A stretch of 64,000 nt of DNA from Paenibacillus sp. FSL K6-3182 (GTDB taxonomy: Bacteria > Bacillota > Bacilli > Paenibacillales > Paenibacillaceae), in the NCBI RefSeq assembly GCF_037976325.1, contig NZ_CP150265.1, positions 3,157,501 to 3,221,500 on the forward strand. The letters are read 5' to 3'. A program made the translations under genes and the position numbers. Shown piece after piece: positions 35,299 to 43,756 of the stretch. Position 1 is the stretch's first letter. Each line of letters opens with the position of its first letter. Below the pieces are notes generated by a model that was not told the DNA's origin, did not search any database, and saw only the letters and a program-made list of their open reading frames with translations.

Positions 35299-37242
35299 AT
35301 GGTTGATCGAATGAATAGCAATTTTGCATATCGTAAAACATCAACAATTGTGGATACATCAGCAGAGTCACAACCGATTTGGTTCATCAGCGAAGATATT
35401 AGCGATGCGGACAAGCCCTTGCTATCACCATTGTTCCAAGACAGTTTCAATCAGTGGGTAAGTGAAACATCAGGATTAGCCTCATTTGAGGCTGGTGAAT
35501 TTGTGTTATTCAATAATGAAGCGGAAGAGATCTCATCTGAAGGTCTTTATGACGCTGAGGCTGGCGAGAAACGCAATGCTGCGCTTGCAAAGGTTGTCCA
35601 AAGCGTTATAAGCAGCGGTTTATCTTGCCATAATGAAGCAGATGGTCTATTTACAGCAGCAGTGCCTATTCATAGGCGAGGCGATGGTGCTGTTTTTTGT
35701 ATTCTTGCTTATGTGTCTCCAATTGGTCATCAGAAGGACATCGCGCAGCTTCAAATGTGCTCATTGCATTTTCGCAGCTGCTTTTACCATAAGTTTGAAC
35801 AGCTTTATGTCAAGGATTTGCTTTTGCAGCAGCAGCGGGCTGAGCAGGAAGCAAATAGAAGAGATTCTTTGTTTCAAGCAGCCAAACGGCTTTATGATCA
35901 AATCGATGTTGCATCGGTGCTATCAGAACTGCTTAGCAGCCTGGAACAGCTTTATCCAAACTCGGAAGTTCATTTGTATTTATCGCAGGACCACTTAAAT
36001 GGTGATCCGCGTGTAAAGCCGCTTGTTTTCAAAAACTTGGAGCATGATCTTGTCACCAAGGCTTTTTTGAATGGCAAATCGGTTACGGAGCATGACAGAG
36101 ACGGTACGCTTAGGCTGGCTGTTCCAATGAACGGCAAACAAGCCGCGTATGGTGTGCTTTGTTTGTATATAGGTCCAGGCAAATGGGATGAAGCAGACTT
36201 GCCTGCCTTCCTGCAGCTGGCGGATACTGCGGGATCAGCCTTCGAGAATGCGAAGCTGTATGAGCAATCTAATCTGCTTATTAATGAGCTGCGACTAATT
36301 AATGAGCTTACGAAACGATTAAACCAGTCGCTTAGGCTCAAAGAAATTTTTCAATTTGCTACCACTGAGCTTTTAACGATATTTGATGCGGATTATTGCT
36401 GTGTTTTGCAGCTTAACAAAGAAAAAAATCAATTCATCGTCATGTCCAGTAATTTTCCATCCCTGACGAGCGAGCAGTTTTTGCCCGATTACGGGTTCTG
36501 CGGAATGGTTTATCGAACCAAGGAGCCAATGATTATATCCGATTACTGGCATACTCGTGTTGTAACGTCCAAGCTAATGGATAATACTGGTTCAAGATCA
36601 CTTATTGCCTCACCAATAATGGTTGATGGAGAGGTCGTTGGTGTTATTTTGATTACACACAAAGCGCCAAACTTCTTCTCCTACGATAATTATAAATTAC
36701 TTCAAGTGATGAGCACGCACATTGGACTTGCTGTAACGAATGCTTCATTGCACGCTGAAGTGCGCCGGATGGTTATAACTGATAACTTAACTGGCTTGCA
36801 TGCTCGCCACTATTTAAATGAACAAATTCAAAACCGTCAGCGCAAAGATCCATTCGGCTCACTTATTCTTGTAGATATCGATTTATTTAAACGCATCAAT
36901 GATACGTATGGACATCAAGTTGGTGATCGTATACTCATCCAAGTGAGCAATATTATTAGAGGATCGATCAGGCAGGGAGATATTGCTGCGCGCTGGGGCG
37001 GTGAAGAGCTTGCGATTTACTTGCCAGGCATTCGGGCTGAGCAAGCGTATCGCATCGCCGAACGAATACGGGTGCATGTGGAGATGGAAACGGATCCTGT
37101 CGTAACCGTATCCTGCGGCGTATCCGAATGGAAGTTTGAGGATGAGAAAATTAGCGTTGAGTCATTATTTTATCGTGCAGATATGGCACTTTATGAAGCT
37201 AAGCATAATGGAAGAAATTGCATCATTGTTGGTCAGAACTAA
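35299..37242 (+). CDS. GAF-GGDEF diguanylate cyclase, YtrP/DgcP-like
   Basis: Makes cyclic di-GMP. With the start at 35299 it has 647 residues; in-frame GTG at 35203 and ATG at 35227 are possible and none has a strong ribosome site. A degenerate GAF-like region (about 140-310) is followed by a clear GAF domain (about 335-475, ADYCCVLQLNKEKNQF to HIGLAVTN) and a C-terminal GGDEF domain with LVDIDLFKRINDTYGHQVGD. The active loop is GGEEL (567-571), with Leu for the usual Phe, and an RxxD inhibition site (RQGD) 5 residues before it. Location next to rpsD matches B. subtilis ytrP (dgcP). Cytoplasmic. Confidence 0.9.
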   Translation: MVDRMNSNFAYRKTSTIVDTSAESQPIWFISEDISDADKPLLSPLFQDSFNQWVSETSGLASFEAGEFVLFNNEAEEISSEGLYDAEAGEKRNAALAKVVQSVISSGLSCHNEADGLFTAAVPIHRRGDGAVFCILAYVSPIGHQKDIAQLQMCSLHFRSCFYHKFEQLYVKDLLLQQQRAEQEANRRDSLFQAAKRLYDQIDVASVLSELLSSLEQLYPNSEVHLYLSQDHLNGDPRVKPLVFKNLEHDLVTKAFLNGKSVTEHDRDGTLRLAVPMNGKQAAYGVLCLYIGPGKWDEADLPAFLQLADTAGSAFENAKLYEQSNLLINELRLINELTKRLNQSLRLKEIFQFATTELLTIFDADYCCVLQLNKEKNQFIVMSSNFPSLTSEQFLPDYGFCGMVYRTKEPMIISDYWHTRVVTSKLMDNTGSRSLIASPIMVDGEVVGVILITHKAPNFFSYDNYKLLQVMSTHIGLAVTNASLHAEVRRMVITDNLTGLHARHYLNEQIQNRQRKDPFGSLILVDIDLFKRINDTYGHQVGDRILIQVSNIIRGSIRQGDIAARWGGEELAIYLPGIRAEQAYRIAERIRVHVEMETDPVVTVSCGVSEWKFEDEKISVESLFYRADMALYEAKHNGRNCIIVGQN

Positions 37243-37263
37243 AATCATGAACATTGTAAAGAG

Positions 37264-37295
37264 AAGGATGCTGATTGCAGCATCCTTTTTTTTTG
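37264..37295 (+). terminator. Terminator after the GGDEF gene
   Basis: AAGGATGCTG (37264-37273) pairs with CAGCATCCTT (37278-37287) around ATTG, followed by T. Confidence 0.92.
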
Positions 37296-37366
37296 TTCCT
37301 ATTTGGAATAATGAGCTTGCAGGTTAGGGACGCTACTATAGAACATGTTGGACGGGAGGTAAGCAT

Positions 37367-38104
37367 ATGAAAAAAGAGAAAGCAATTAGCGTAATTGTGG
37401 TCACGCTTGTATTCATGCTCTCAATTGCCGGATGCGGAAATGTGGGTAAACATCGTTCACCTGAGGAATGGCTGTCTTTGTCTTATTCGGGGCTTGCCGC
37501 AACGGATCAATATGATTTTACAGGGTCGATGAGCATAAAGACAGACGGTGGTCTAGCTTTTAAACCGGAAGTGTTCGAAGGCAAGGTCGTGGATCATCAG
37601 CAGTTGACATTGCAGACGAATAGTCAGGAAACGATGCATTGGAATCCAGTAAAGGTGCTTGAGACGTTGAATCAGTCCAATGATGAGGTTCGGATCGTAA
37701 ATGGCAGCAACGATAAGGATACCGTAACGCTGTTGATTACTGAGAATGCAAAGGTTTCAAAGGAGAAATGGGAACAGCGTTTGCGGCAGCAGCTAGATCA
37801 GCTTGGAGCAAACATGCCTTCCAAAGATAAGCCTTTTCACCAAGAATGGATGGAGGAATTGGCACGATCGCGCAGCCAGCTTGATGCCATGCTTTCGACC
37901 ATGCAGGCGACTACGGAGTATGAGCTCGTTATCGACCGCACGAAGCTGCTTCCGCTGAAGATGGAAGAGAAAACATCCTTTCAGTACACCTATAACAAAC
38001 GTCCATTTTCTGAATCAAGATACACGACAGTTAGGTTTCAATCCTTTAACGGTGCGTTGAGCAACACTGTTCAGCAGATGCATAAACGTGTTACGATGGA
38101 TTAG
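37367..38104 (+). CDS. Putative lipoprotein, 245 aa
   Basis: N-terminal Lys-rich segment, a hydrophobic stretch and the lipobox LSIAGC near residues 18-23 indicate a membrane-anchored lipoprotein. The rest is soluble and has many beta-prone segments (TTEYELVIDRTKLLPLKMEEKTSFQYTY), a little like LolA/LppX-type lipoproteins, but I do not recognise the family. A GGGAGG site precedes the ATG. The M29 aminopeptidase gene follows 35 nt after its stop, so they may be co-transcribed. Function unknown. Confidence 0.8.
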   Translation: MKKEKAISVIVVTLVFMLSIAGCGNVGKHRSPEEWLSLSYSGLAATDQYDFTGSMSIKTDGGLAFKPEVFEGKVVDHQQLTLQTNSQETMHWNPVKVLETLNQSNDEVRIVNGSNDKDTVTLLITENAKVSKEKWEQRLRQQLDQLGANMPSKDKPFHQEWMEELARSRSQLDAMLSTMQATTEYELVIDRTKLLPLKMEEKTSFQYTYNKRPFSESRYTTVRFQSFNGALSNTVQQMHKRVTMD

Positions 38105-38139
38105 TTTATGATCGAAAGTTAGAAGGAGAGGAATTTTAC

Positions 38140-39255
38140 ATGCGTGATTCAAGATTGCAAAAGCTGGCGCGAAATTTAGTCGAATATTCTATCGATGTTC
38201 AAGCAGGGGAGAATGTGCTAATTGACATGGTTGGTTCAGAACGAGAGCTGACCAAGTGTTTAATAGAAGAGGTTGCAAGGCGGGGCGGCAGGCCGTTTGT
38301 AGAATCGAGCGATCGTTCTGTTCTTCGTACTTTGCTGAAGCATGCTACGAAGGAGCAAATGGAGCTTTGGTCGTCGCTTGATTTGGAGCGGATGAAAAAT
38401 ATGCAAGGATATATCGCCGTTCGCTCAGGAGACAATGTGAATGAATTTGCTGGAATTCCTGATGCCAACATGCGCCTATACGATCAAATTTATAGAAATC
38501 CGGTACATTCCGAACAGCGCGTTAAAAAAACAAAATGGGTCGTTTTGCGTTACCCAAGCCCATCCATGGCTCAGCTGGCCAATATGAGCACGGAAGATTT
38601 CGAAGACTTCTATTTTGATGTATGCAACTTGGATTATGCCAAAATGGACGCAGCGATGAACCCGCTTCAGAAGCTGATGAGTGAAACAGATCGAGTGCGG
38701 ATTGTATCGCCAGGCACGGATTTAAGCTTCTCGATTAAGAATATCGGAGCGAAAAAATGCTCTGGCCACCGAAATATTCCCGATGGAGAAGTGTTCTCAG
38801 CTCCGGTTCGCGATTCGGTGCAAGGTACGATTACTTACAATGCGCCTAGCGTCTATTCTGGCGTTACGTTCCAAAATATTTCACTGACATTTGAAAACGG
38901 CAAAATCGTAAAAGCAGAAAGCAATGACAATGTTCGTTTGAACGAAATTTTAGACATGGATGAAGGCGCTCGCTATATTGGTGAGTTTGCAATCGGATTT
39001 AATCCGCATATTTTGCATCCCATGAATGATATTTTGTTTGATGAGAAAATTGCCGGCAGTTTGCACTTTACGCCAGGTCAAGCCTATGATGAGACGGATA
39101 ATGGCAACCGTTCTGCTGTTCATTGGGATCTCGTACTTATTCAACGCCCAGAATACGGCGGCGGCGAAATTTATTTTGATGATGTTCTTATTCGCAAAGA
39201 TGGCGTTTTCGTCATTCCAGAGCTTGAAGGGTTAAATGCTGAAAACCTCAAATAA
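38140..39255 (+). CDS. M29 family metallo-aminopeptidase (AmpS/AmpT-like)
   Basis: Cytoplasmic aminopeptidase, 371 residues. The family's metal-binding segments are visible: DGEVFSAPVRDSVQGTITYN (Glu), IGEFAIGFNPHI (Glu), SLHFTPGQAYDETDNGNRSAVHWDL (His, Asp) and the C-terminal GEIYFDDVLIRKDG. Thermophilic AmpT/AmpS and PepS are the characterised relatives, removing N-terminal residues with broad specificity. The gene lies downstream of a lipoprotein with a good GGAG site. Confidence 0.92.
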   Translation: MRDSRLQKLARNLVEYSIDVQAGENVLIDMVGSERELTKCLIEEVARRGGRPFVESSDRSVLRTLLKHATKEQMELWSSLDLERMKNMQGYIAVRSGDNVNEFAGIPDANMRLYDQIYRNPVHSEQRVKKTKWVVLRYPSPSMAQLANMSTEDFEDFYFDVCNLDYAKMDAAMNPLQKLMSETDRVRIVSPGTDLSFSIKNIGAKKCSGHRNIPDGEVFSAPVRDSVQGTITYNAPSVYSGVTFQNISLTFENGKIVKAESNDNVRLNEILDMDEGARYIGEFAIGFNPHILHPMNDILFDEKIAGSLHFTPGQAYDETDNGNRSAVHWDLVLIQRPEYGGGEIYFDDVLIRKDGVFVIPELEGLNAENLK

Positions 39256-39320
39256 GCAAATACGCTCCAATCGTATTCCTATGTAATAAATGGAAAATAA
39301 AGCGTTTTTCATTTTACCTC

Positions 39321-39349
39321 TTGCTGGATGCTTCTTTTCGGGTTATCAT
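39321..39349 (+). promoter_or_regulatory. Candidate promoter of the HPr-like gene
   Basis: TTGCTG at 39321-39326 and TATCAT at 39344-39349 with a 17-bp spacer. Confidence 0.55.
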
Positions 39350-39393
39350 GGTGACAAAGGTAAGCTTTACTAATTTAACTGGAGGGATCTCCC

Positions 39394-39636
39394 ATGTCCA
39401 ACAACGCAGCAATCGTAGAAATTTCCCAAACGGCTAGCCAATTCACTTCATCCATCGTTCTGCAAGCCGAGAGCAAATATATTGATGTAAAAAGCATCCT
39501 CGGACTTTTCACTACACTAGTAGGCGGACATGCGTACGAACTTCATGTACACGGACCGGATGCTGAGGAAGCAAAAGCAGCAATGGCTGCTGTATTTGCT
39601 AAGCACAACTTAAATGTTAATGTTATTACGGATTAG
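39394..39636 (+). CDS. HPr/Crh-like protein lacking His15 and the first strand
   Basis: 80 residues. Alignment to HPr from SQTASQFTSSIVL (HPr LVQTASKFDSDINL) and IDVKSILGL (HPr VNLKSIMGV) is clear, ending with DAEEAKAAMAAVF. The regulatory serine Ser46 corresponds to Ser34 here. The HARPA active-site loop is missing: its position is residues 3 to 6 (NNAA), so no phosphocarrier His exists. A TAA stop lies in frame about 20 nt before the ATG and GGAGGG precedes it, so the short form is real. Crh of B. subtilis, which also lacks His15 but has Ser46, is the best functional analogue (a co-repressor of CcpA); this is inference. Confidence 0.75.
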   Translation: MSNNAAIVEISQTASQFTSSIVLQAESKYIDVKSILGLFTTLVGGHAYELHVHGPDAEEAKAAMAAVFAKHNLNVNVITD

Positions 39637-39657
39637 TAGATCATATTTTTAACGAAT

Positions 39658-39689
39658 AAGCACCTCTTCACTTTTGAAGAGGTGCTTTT
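39658..39689 (+). terminator. Terminator after the HPr-like gene
   Basis: AAGCACCTCTTC (39658-39669) pairs perfectly with GAAGAGGTGCTT (39676-39687) and ends in T. Confidence 0.92.
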
Positions 39690-39772
39690 CTGTTTTGACC
39701 TTGTATAATCGCTCTATTTCGTCTAATATAGTGGTATAGAAGACGGCGGATACGCGCACAGGGGGGAAAACG

Positions 39773-40060
39773 ATGTCTTCACCGGAAATTACGGTACAAT
39801 TGCATGAGAAAGCGCTTCGTCTCCTTCAGGAAGATGCGAGTAAAATAGAAAAGCTAATCGAAGTTCAGATGGAAAACTTGACTACTCGTCAATGTCCACT
39901 TTACGAAGAAGTGCTAGATACACAAATGTATGGATTCTCGCGAGAGGTTGACTTTGCTGTTCGCGCCGGACTCATTGCAGAGCTGGCTGGCAAGGAAATA
40001 GTGAGTAGATTAGAGCGGAATTTAGCTATGCTATACGAAGCACTGGAAAGAAAAGAGTAG
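39773..40060 (+). CDS. ylaN: YlaN family protein (UPF0358)
   Basis: 95 residues. The family hallmark [28 protein letters not shown] is present, with [14 protein letters not shown] just before it. YlaN is essential under some conditions in Bacillus and has been linked to iron homeostasis and Fur. Helical soluble protein; a G-rich ribosome site precedes the ATG. In B. subtilis ylaN neighbours ftsW (ylaO), and here ftsW is only 2.1 kb away. The terminator starts inside the last codons. Confidence 0.93.
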   Translation: MSSPEITVQLHEKALRLLQEDASKIEKLIEVQMENLTTRQCPLYEEVLDTQMYGFSREVDFAVRAGLIAELAGKEIVSRLERNLAMLYEALERKE

Positions 40061-40089
40061 CCTCCAAATGGAGACTACTCTTTTTTTTT
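40055..40089. terminator. Bidirectional terminator between ylaN and the antiporter gene
   Basis: GAGTAGCCTCC (40055-40065) pairs with GGAGACTACTC (40070-40080), one mismatch, then nine T. It includes the ylaN stop codon. Confidence 0.88.
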
Positions 40090-40091
40090 GT

Positions 40092-41150
40092 TTACACAAG
40101 GTAGAACGCAATACCGAGGATGACATAGACCATGATAAGCAGCACGCCTTCATACCAATTCGTACGTCCATCACGTGATACTGATTTGGCAATAAAGACA
40201 GAAACACCGATGGCAGTTAATTCGATAGGCGTGAATACGATATCCATCGTGTTTCCAAATAAGCTACTAACGAGAATGAGCACAGGCGCTACGAATAAAG
40301 CAATTTGCAGGCTGCTGCCGATCGCGATTTCTACAGCTGCGCCGATCTTATTTTTCATAGCCAGCATGACAGCAGCGCTATGCTCCGCCGCGTTACCGAC
40401 AATAGCGATTACGAATGCCCCTATAAACAGCTCAGACAGGCCAAATTTCGCACTGAATGCGTCAAGGGTATGTACAAGCCATTCACTCACAAAGGCCACC
40501 ATAACGGTAGCTAGGAGGAGGAAGAAGATTGACTTTCCTTTTGACCAGGCCGGCTCTTCACCGTGATCTGCATTCATGACGACATCAGAGAGCATATCCT
40601 TGTGGGTAACCATGGAGAACACCAGCCACAGAATATAAGCTAAAATCAGAATTCCCGCAACTGCAAGACTTAGAAACTGATCCTTCTCAAACGAAAACTT
40701 CTCTGAAACAACGAATACAGCTGGCACAAAAAGTCCAATGACAGCCATGATCATGAGCGTAGAATTGTGATCCGCTAATCGGCCGTTAAATTGCTGCTCC
40801 TTATACTTCAACCCGCCAAGCAATATGCTAAGACCCAAAACAAGCAATAGATTTCCGATAATAGCTCCTGTCAAGCTCGCTTTTACCATATCGAATTGCT
40901 GCGCTTTAATCAAAAATATCGCGATGATGAGCTCTGCGGCATTTCCGAAGGTTGCATTGAGGAAGCCGCCCAGCCTTTGACCTGCATAATGTGCGACACT
41001 CTCCGTGGCTTTACCAAGAAAACCGGCCACAAAGATGATCGCGATGGCTGAAATGATAAATTGGACTGTGTTATCCCAGTGGGCGTAATGACCGATGGCA
41101 CTAAGTGCAAACATGAGGATTAACCCTGAGAAAAACCATTTTTGATTCAA
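40092..41150 (-). CDS. Calcium/proton exchanger (CaCA family, ChaA/YfkE-like)
   Basis: Inner-membrane Ca2+/H+ antiporter with about ten or eleven helices. The two alpha repeats hold the ion-binding signatures GNAAELIIA and GNAAEHSAAVMLA, each with an essential Glu. An open frame extends to an ATG at 41210 without a ribosome site; the TTG at 41150 (LNQKWFFSG) has AGAGGTGA just ahead, giving 352 residues. A GTG at 41159 is another possibility. B. subtilis YfkE is the nearest characterised protein type. Regulation is not evident. Confidence 0.88.
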   Translation of the reverse strand: MNQKWFFSGLILMFALSAIGHYAHWDNTVQFIISAIAIIFVAGFLGKATESVAHYAGQRLGGFLNATFGNAAELIIAIFLIKAQQFDMVKASLTGAIIGNLLLVLGLSILLGGLKYKEQQFNGRLADHNSTLMIMAVIGLFVPAVFVVSEKFSFEKDQFLSLAVAGILILAYILWLVFSMVTHKDMLSDVVMNADHGEEPAWSKGKSIFFLLLATVMVAFVSEWLVHTLDAFSAKFGLSELFIGAFVIAIVGNAAEHSAAVMLAMKNKIGAAVEIAIGSSLQIALFVAPVLILVSSLFGNTMDIVFTPIELTAIGVSVFIAKSVSRDGRTNWYEGVLLIMVYVILGIAFYLV

Positions 41151-41354
41151 AGCGTTCACCTCTTCAAATAGTTGCTGAAAACCTGATAATACTATAGCGG
41201 AAATAAGCAAGCATGTAAACTTTACCAGTTAAAAGGTGCATTCGATATGTTTATCTGATTCATGGAAAATAAACGACGAGATAAAGTTATTGTCACATAT
41301 TGGAGAAAGTTGGTAGAATGATAATAGTGTGAAGGATTGAATGGGGGCCTGGCT

Positions 41355-41567
41355 ATGGCAATGATATGGGTAGCTATAATCGTGGGTTTGATCTATTTAC
41401 TGGTGGCAGCTTCAAGATACAATAAACGGCTTGAACGTGATGCTTTTAGGAGAGGGGCTTATGCTTTCTCTCTTGCTATCCATCATCAAGGTCTTGGTAT
41501 CCTTGCTGAGAATTGCAAAAGACGAGAACGCGGAGCTAAAGGAAATGGTTATGCTTGCCAACATTAA
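41355..41567 (+). CDS. Small membrane protein ORF (70 aa), overlaps the next ORF
   Basis: Starts MAMIWVAIIVGLIYLLVAAS: one N-terminal membrane helix followed by an Arg/Lys-rich tail. The last third overlaps another small frame (41461-41649) that has a better ribosome site. A promoter-like TTGTCA...TAGAAT lies about 60 bp upstream. I do not recognise either product. Which frame is used, or both, is unclear. Confidence 0.45.
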   Translation: MAMIWVAIIVGLIYLLVAASRYNKRLERDAFRRGAYAFSLAIHHQGLGILAENCKRRERGAKGNGYACQH

Positions 41568-41649
41568 TATGTTTAAGATTTACTCCTTCGTAACGACTGT
41601 GAATCAAAAGTTAGCAAGCGCGAATGGTGGAAGAATTATCAATTTATAA
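41461..41649 (+). CDS. Small ORF (62 aa) overlapping the preceding one
   Basis: ATG at 41461 with AGGAGAGG 8 nt upstream, located inside the preceding small frame, so it could be translationally coupled to it. Product: a hydrophobic amphipathic N-terminal helix (MLSLLLSIIKVLVSLL) and a charged helix (AKDENAELKEMV). No family recognised. Confidence 0.45.
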   Translation: MLSLLLSIIKVLVSLLRIAKDENAELKEMVMLANINMFKIYSFVTTVNQKLASANGGRIINL

Positions 41650-41699
41650 ACATTTAGCCTGAATAGCATCTTGTTCACAAAAGCTTTTAACACTCAGCT

Positions 41700-41728
41700 T
41701 TGCTGTGGTATTGTCCGTCTGCTATAAT
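41700..41728 (+). promoter_or_regulatory. Sigma-A promoter of the Asp23 gene
   Basis: TTGCTG at 41700-41705, 17-bp spacer, perfect TATAAT at 41723-41728. Confidence 0.7.
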
Positions 41729-41760
41729 AAGCCTATATGGCAAAATGAGGAGTGAGTCAC

Positions 41761-42144
41761 ATGACAGAAGAACTTCAAACGGGTCTTATCCGAATCTCTG
41801 ATGATGTAGTAGCAACGATAGCTGGACTCGCAGCGCTTGAAACGCCAGGCATTGCGGCAATGTCGGGCGGAATTTCCGAAGGACTCGCCAAACGGCTGAG
41901 CGGAAAGAACGTGCAAAAAGGCGTTTCAGTTGAAGTAGGAACGACGGAAGCGGCCATTGATCTTCGTATTATTGTTCATTACGGCATTCCGATTCAAGAG
42001 GTATGTCGCCAGCTTCAACTGAATGTACGTGAATCTGTAGAGAATATGACAGGATTGCACGTTGTTGAAGTGAATGTGAAGGTAGAGGGTGTTGCCTTCA
42101 AAGAAGAAGAGCTGGAAGAAGTTCAGCAGCAGCGATTGAAGTAA
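41761..42144 (+). CDS. Asp23/Gls24 family envelope stress response protein
   Basis: 127 residues of the Asp23/YqhY family: IRISDDVVATIAGLAALETPGIAAMSGG, VSVEVGTTEAAIDLRIIVHYGIPIQEVCRQLQ and VVEVNVKVEGV. YqhY of B. subtilis is linked to acetyl-CoA carboxylase control, and Asp23 of staphylococci to alkaline shock; which role applies is not clear from sequence. Start ATG at 41761 follows AGGAG; a GTG at 41752 overlaps that site. It is alone between its own promoter and terminator. Confidence 0.88.
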   Translation: MTEELQTGLIRISDDVVATIAGLAALETPGIAAMSGGISEGLAKRLSGKNVQKGVSVEVGTTEAAIDLRIIVHYGIPIQEVCRQLQLNVRESVENMTGLHVVEVNVKVEGVAFKEEELEEVQQQRLK

Positions 42145-42150
42145 ATAAAG

Positions 42151-42189
42151 AAGGGTGCCTCTTTTATAAAAGAGGCACCCTTTTTTTTT
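42151..42189. terminator. Terminator between the Asp23 and ftsW genes
   Basis: AAGGGTGCCTCTTTT meets AAAAGAGGCACCCTT with almost no loop, followed by nine T; a 13-bp perfect stem. Confidence 0.9.
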
Positions 42190-42196
42190 GATTCCA

Positions 42197-43345
42197 TTAG
42201 CGCTTTGTAGGTTCTACACGGTTTGCTTCCCTCGATATGCTTAACAATACGCCGATAGACATTAGACAAAATAGCAATGATGAGCCGCCATAACTTATGA
42301 ACGGAAGTGTAACGCCTGTCAGCGGTATTGCAGCAGTAACGCCGCCTATGTTGACAAAAGCCTGAATGGCGATCAAGCCGACAATGCCAACACCAACTAC
42401 TGTGCCGTAATGATCAGGACAGCGGAGTGCAACGATAAGGCCACGCCATAAGAAAAATAAATAAAAGAGCAAGAAGAGGGCGCTGCCAATAAAGCCTAAC
42501 TCTTCTCCAATGATTGCAAAAATAAAATCATTATAGGGATATTTCAGGTAATGCAGCTTCTGGACGCTTTCACCGAATCCGGCACCGGTTAAGCCGCCGT
42601 GACCAAAGGCTTGCAGTGACGACACGAGATGCCAGCCGGTATCCTGAGAATCGCTGAGTGGATCTCTAAACACTGTAAGCCGATCAATTCGGTATTTCCA
42701 AGGTTTTGGATCAATCGCCATCGAGATACTGAATATGACGGTGAGAAAGAGGCCGATAATCGTTCCAGACATAAATACCTGCTTTAAATTCGCACCGCCA
42801 GCCATAATCATGACCGTAGCACATGCAGCAAGCACTAAAGTGGAACCAAGATCGGGCTGCATCATAATCAAGCCGCAAACGAAGCCGACGATAATGATAA
42901 CCGGCAGCAGCCCTTTTTTGAAGCTGCGAAAATTATCGCCCTTCTTCGTTATAAGAGCACCAAGATACAATATGATGGCCAGCTTGGCTGGTTCGGTTGG
43001 CTGTATGCCAAGTGAACCTATCCCGAACCAACTATGTGCACCATTGATCTCCTTACCAATAAACGGAACGAGCACGAGCATGATGACTACTGGAATGAAA
43101 AATAGCATGAAAAGGCGTTTGAAAACCTGATAGCGCAAATTCATCATAAATAACATAACCATTATACCAAGGCCAGCCCACATGAACTGGCGCTTGGTGA
43201 AATACATGGCATCATCTTCTGTTACGACAGCGACACTTGAGCTAGCGCTAAATACCATTACAAGCCCAAAGCCGACGAGCAGAAGAGTTAAAATGAGAAG
43301 CAGAAAGTCCGGTCTTCCACGGCTACCGTTCTGCGTGGCTTTCAT
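42197..43345 (-). CDS. ftsW: SEDS-family peptidoglycan glycosyltransferase FtsW
   Basis: Lipid II polymerase of the division machinery, 382 residues with ten membrane helices. SEDS motifs: LLLVGFGLVMVFSASS in helix 1, GSLGIQPTEPAKLAIILYLG, MQPDLGSTLVL, GFGESVQKLHYLKYPYNDFIFAIIGEELG and LPFISYGGSSLL near the end. SpoVE and RodA are close relatives, but context near ylaN agrees with ftsW. The upstream yugN-like gene is only 10 bp away on the same strand. Confidence 0.92.
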   Translation of the reverse strand: MKATQNGSRGRPDFLLLILTLLLVGFGLVMVFSASSSVAVVTEDDAMYFTKRQFMWAGLGIMVMLFMMNLRYQVFKRLFMLFFIPVVIMLVLVPFIGKEINGAHSWFGIGSLGIQPTEPAKLAIILYLGALITKKGDNFRSFKKGLLPVIIIVGFVCGLIMMQPDLGSTLVLAACATVMIMAGGANLKQVFMSGTIIGLFLTVIFSISMAIDPKPWKYRIDRLTVFRDPLSDSQDTGWHLVSSLQAFGHGGLTGAGFGESVQKLHYLKYPYNDFIFAIIGEELGFIGSALFLLFYLFFLWRGLIVALRCPDHYGTVVGVGIVGLIAIQAFVNIGGVTAAIPLTGVTLPFISYGGSSLLFCLMSIGVLLSISREANRVEPTKR

Positions 43346-43355
43346 GACAGCACCG

Positions 43356-43700
43356 TTACGCTAACAATTGTTTCAATTGCTGAAGTCTTTGCGTCGCCGT
43401 ACTCATAATTGGCTGTGGAATCGGGGACTCATACTCAAGACCATGCGGGAAAGTGGAGCGTCCAATATAAACCGATTCGATAATTAGAACGGCATGAGGT
43501 GATTCAAGCTTACCTTCAATGGCTCTTGTTGTAATTCTCAAATAATAATCGGATCCGCTAGCGTGATCCTCAAGTTTCAAGTCGTATGTAGCGCGATAGT
43601 ATTCCCACTGCCAACGGACAAAACCAACTTTTTCAGCAGATTCGTCTAAGTGGTCAAGTTCGCTTTTAACACCGTTTAAGCCGGTATTTTCAATAATCAT
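43356..43700 (-). CDS. YugN-like family protein
   Basis: 114 residues. Start ATG at 43700 after GGGAGG (MIIENTGLNGVKSELDHLDESAEKVGFVRWQWEYYRATYDLKLED). The pattern with PHGLEYESPIP near the end recalls the YugN-like family of Bacillales, of unknown function. It is immediately upstream of ftsW and so probably read with it. A degenerate hairpin repeat sits in its leader, right before the ribosome site. Confidence 0.75.
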   Translation of the reverse strand: MIIENTGLNGVKSELDHLDESAEKVGFVRWQWEYYRATYDLKLEDHASGSDYYLRITTRAIEGKLESPHAVLIIESVYIGRSTFPHGLEYESPIPQPIMSTATQRLQQLKQLLA

Positions 43701-43715
43701 GGTAGTTCCTCCCAA

Positions 43716-43756
43716 AGGTTTTGTGAAGCAAAACTGACTTTACTAGCATATGCTTC
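43716..43756 (-). repeat. Degenerate hairpin repeat D upstream of the yugN-like gene
   Basis: Read on the reverse strand it is ATGCTAGTAAAGTC followed by AGTTTTGCTTCACAAAACCT and TTTGGGAGG. Same order as in arrays A to C (TGCTTACGAAGT, hairpin, ribosome site) with several substitutions, one of which (C-G to C-A) breaks the last stem pair. Single copy. Confidence 0.65.

Noticed and set aside
41355..41649. A single gene broken by a frameshift
   Set aside because: The joined product would have no recognisable family and the second frame has its own good ribosome site; kept as two uncertain frames.
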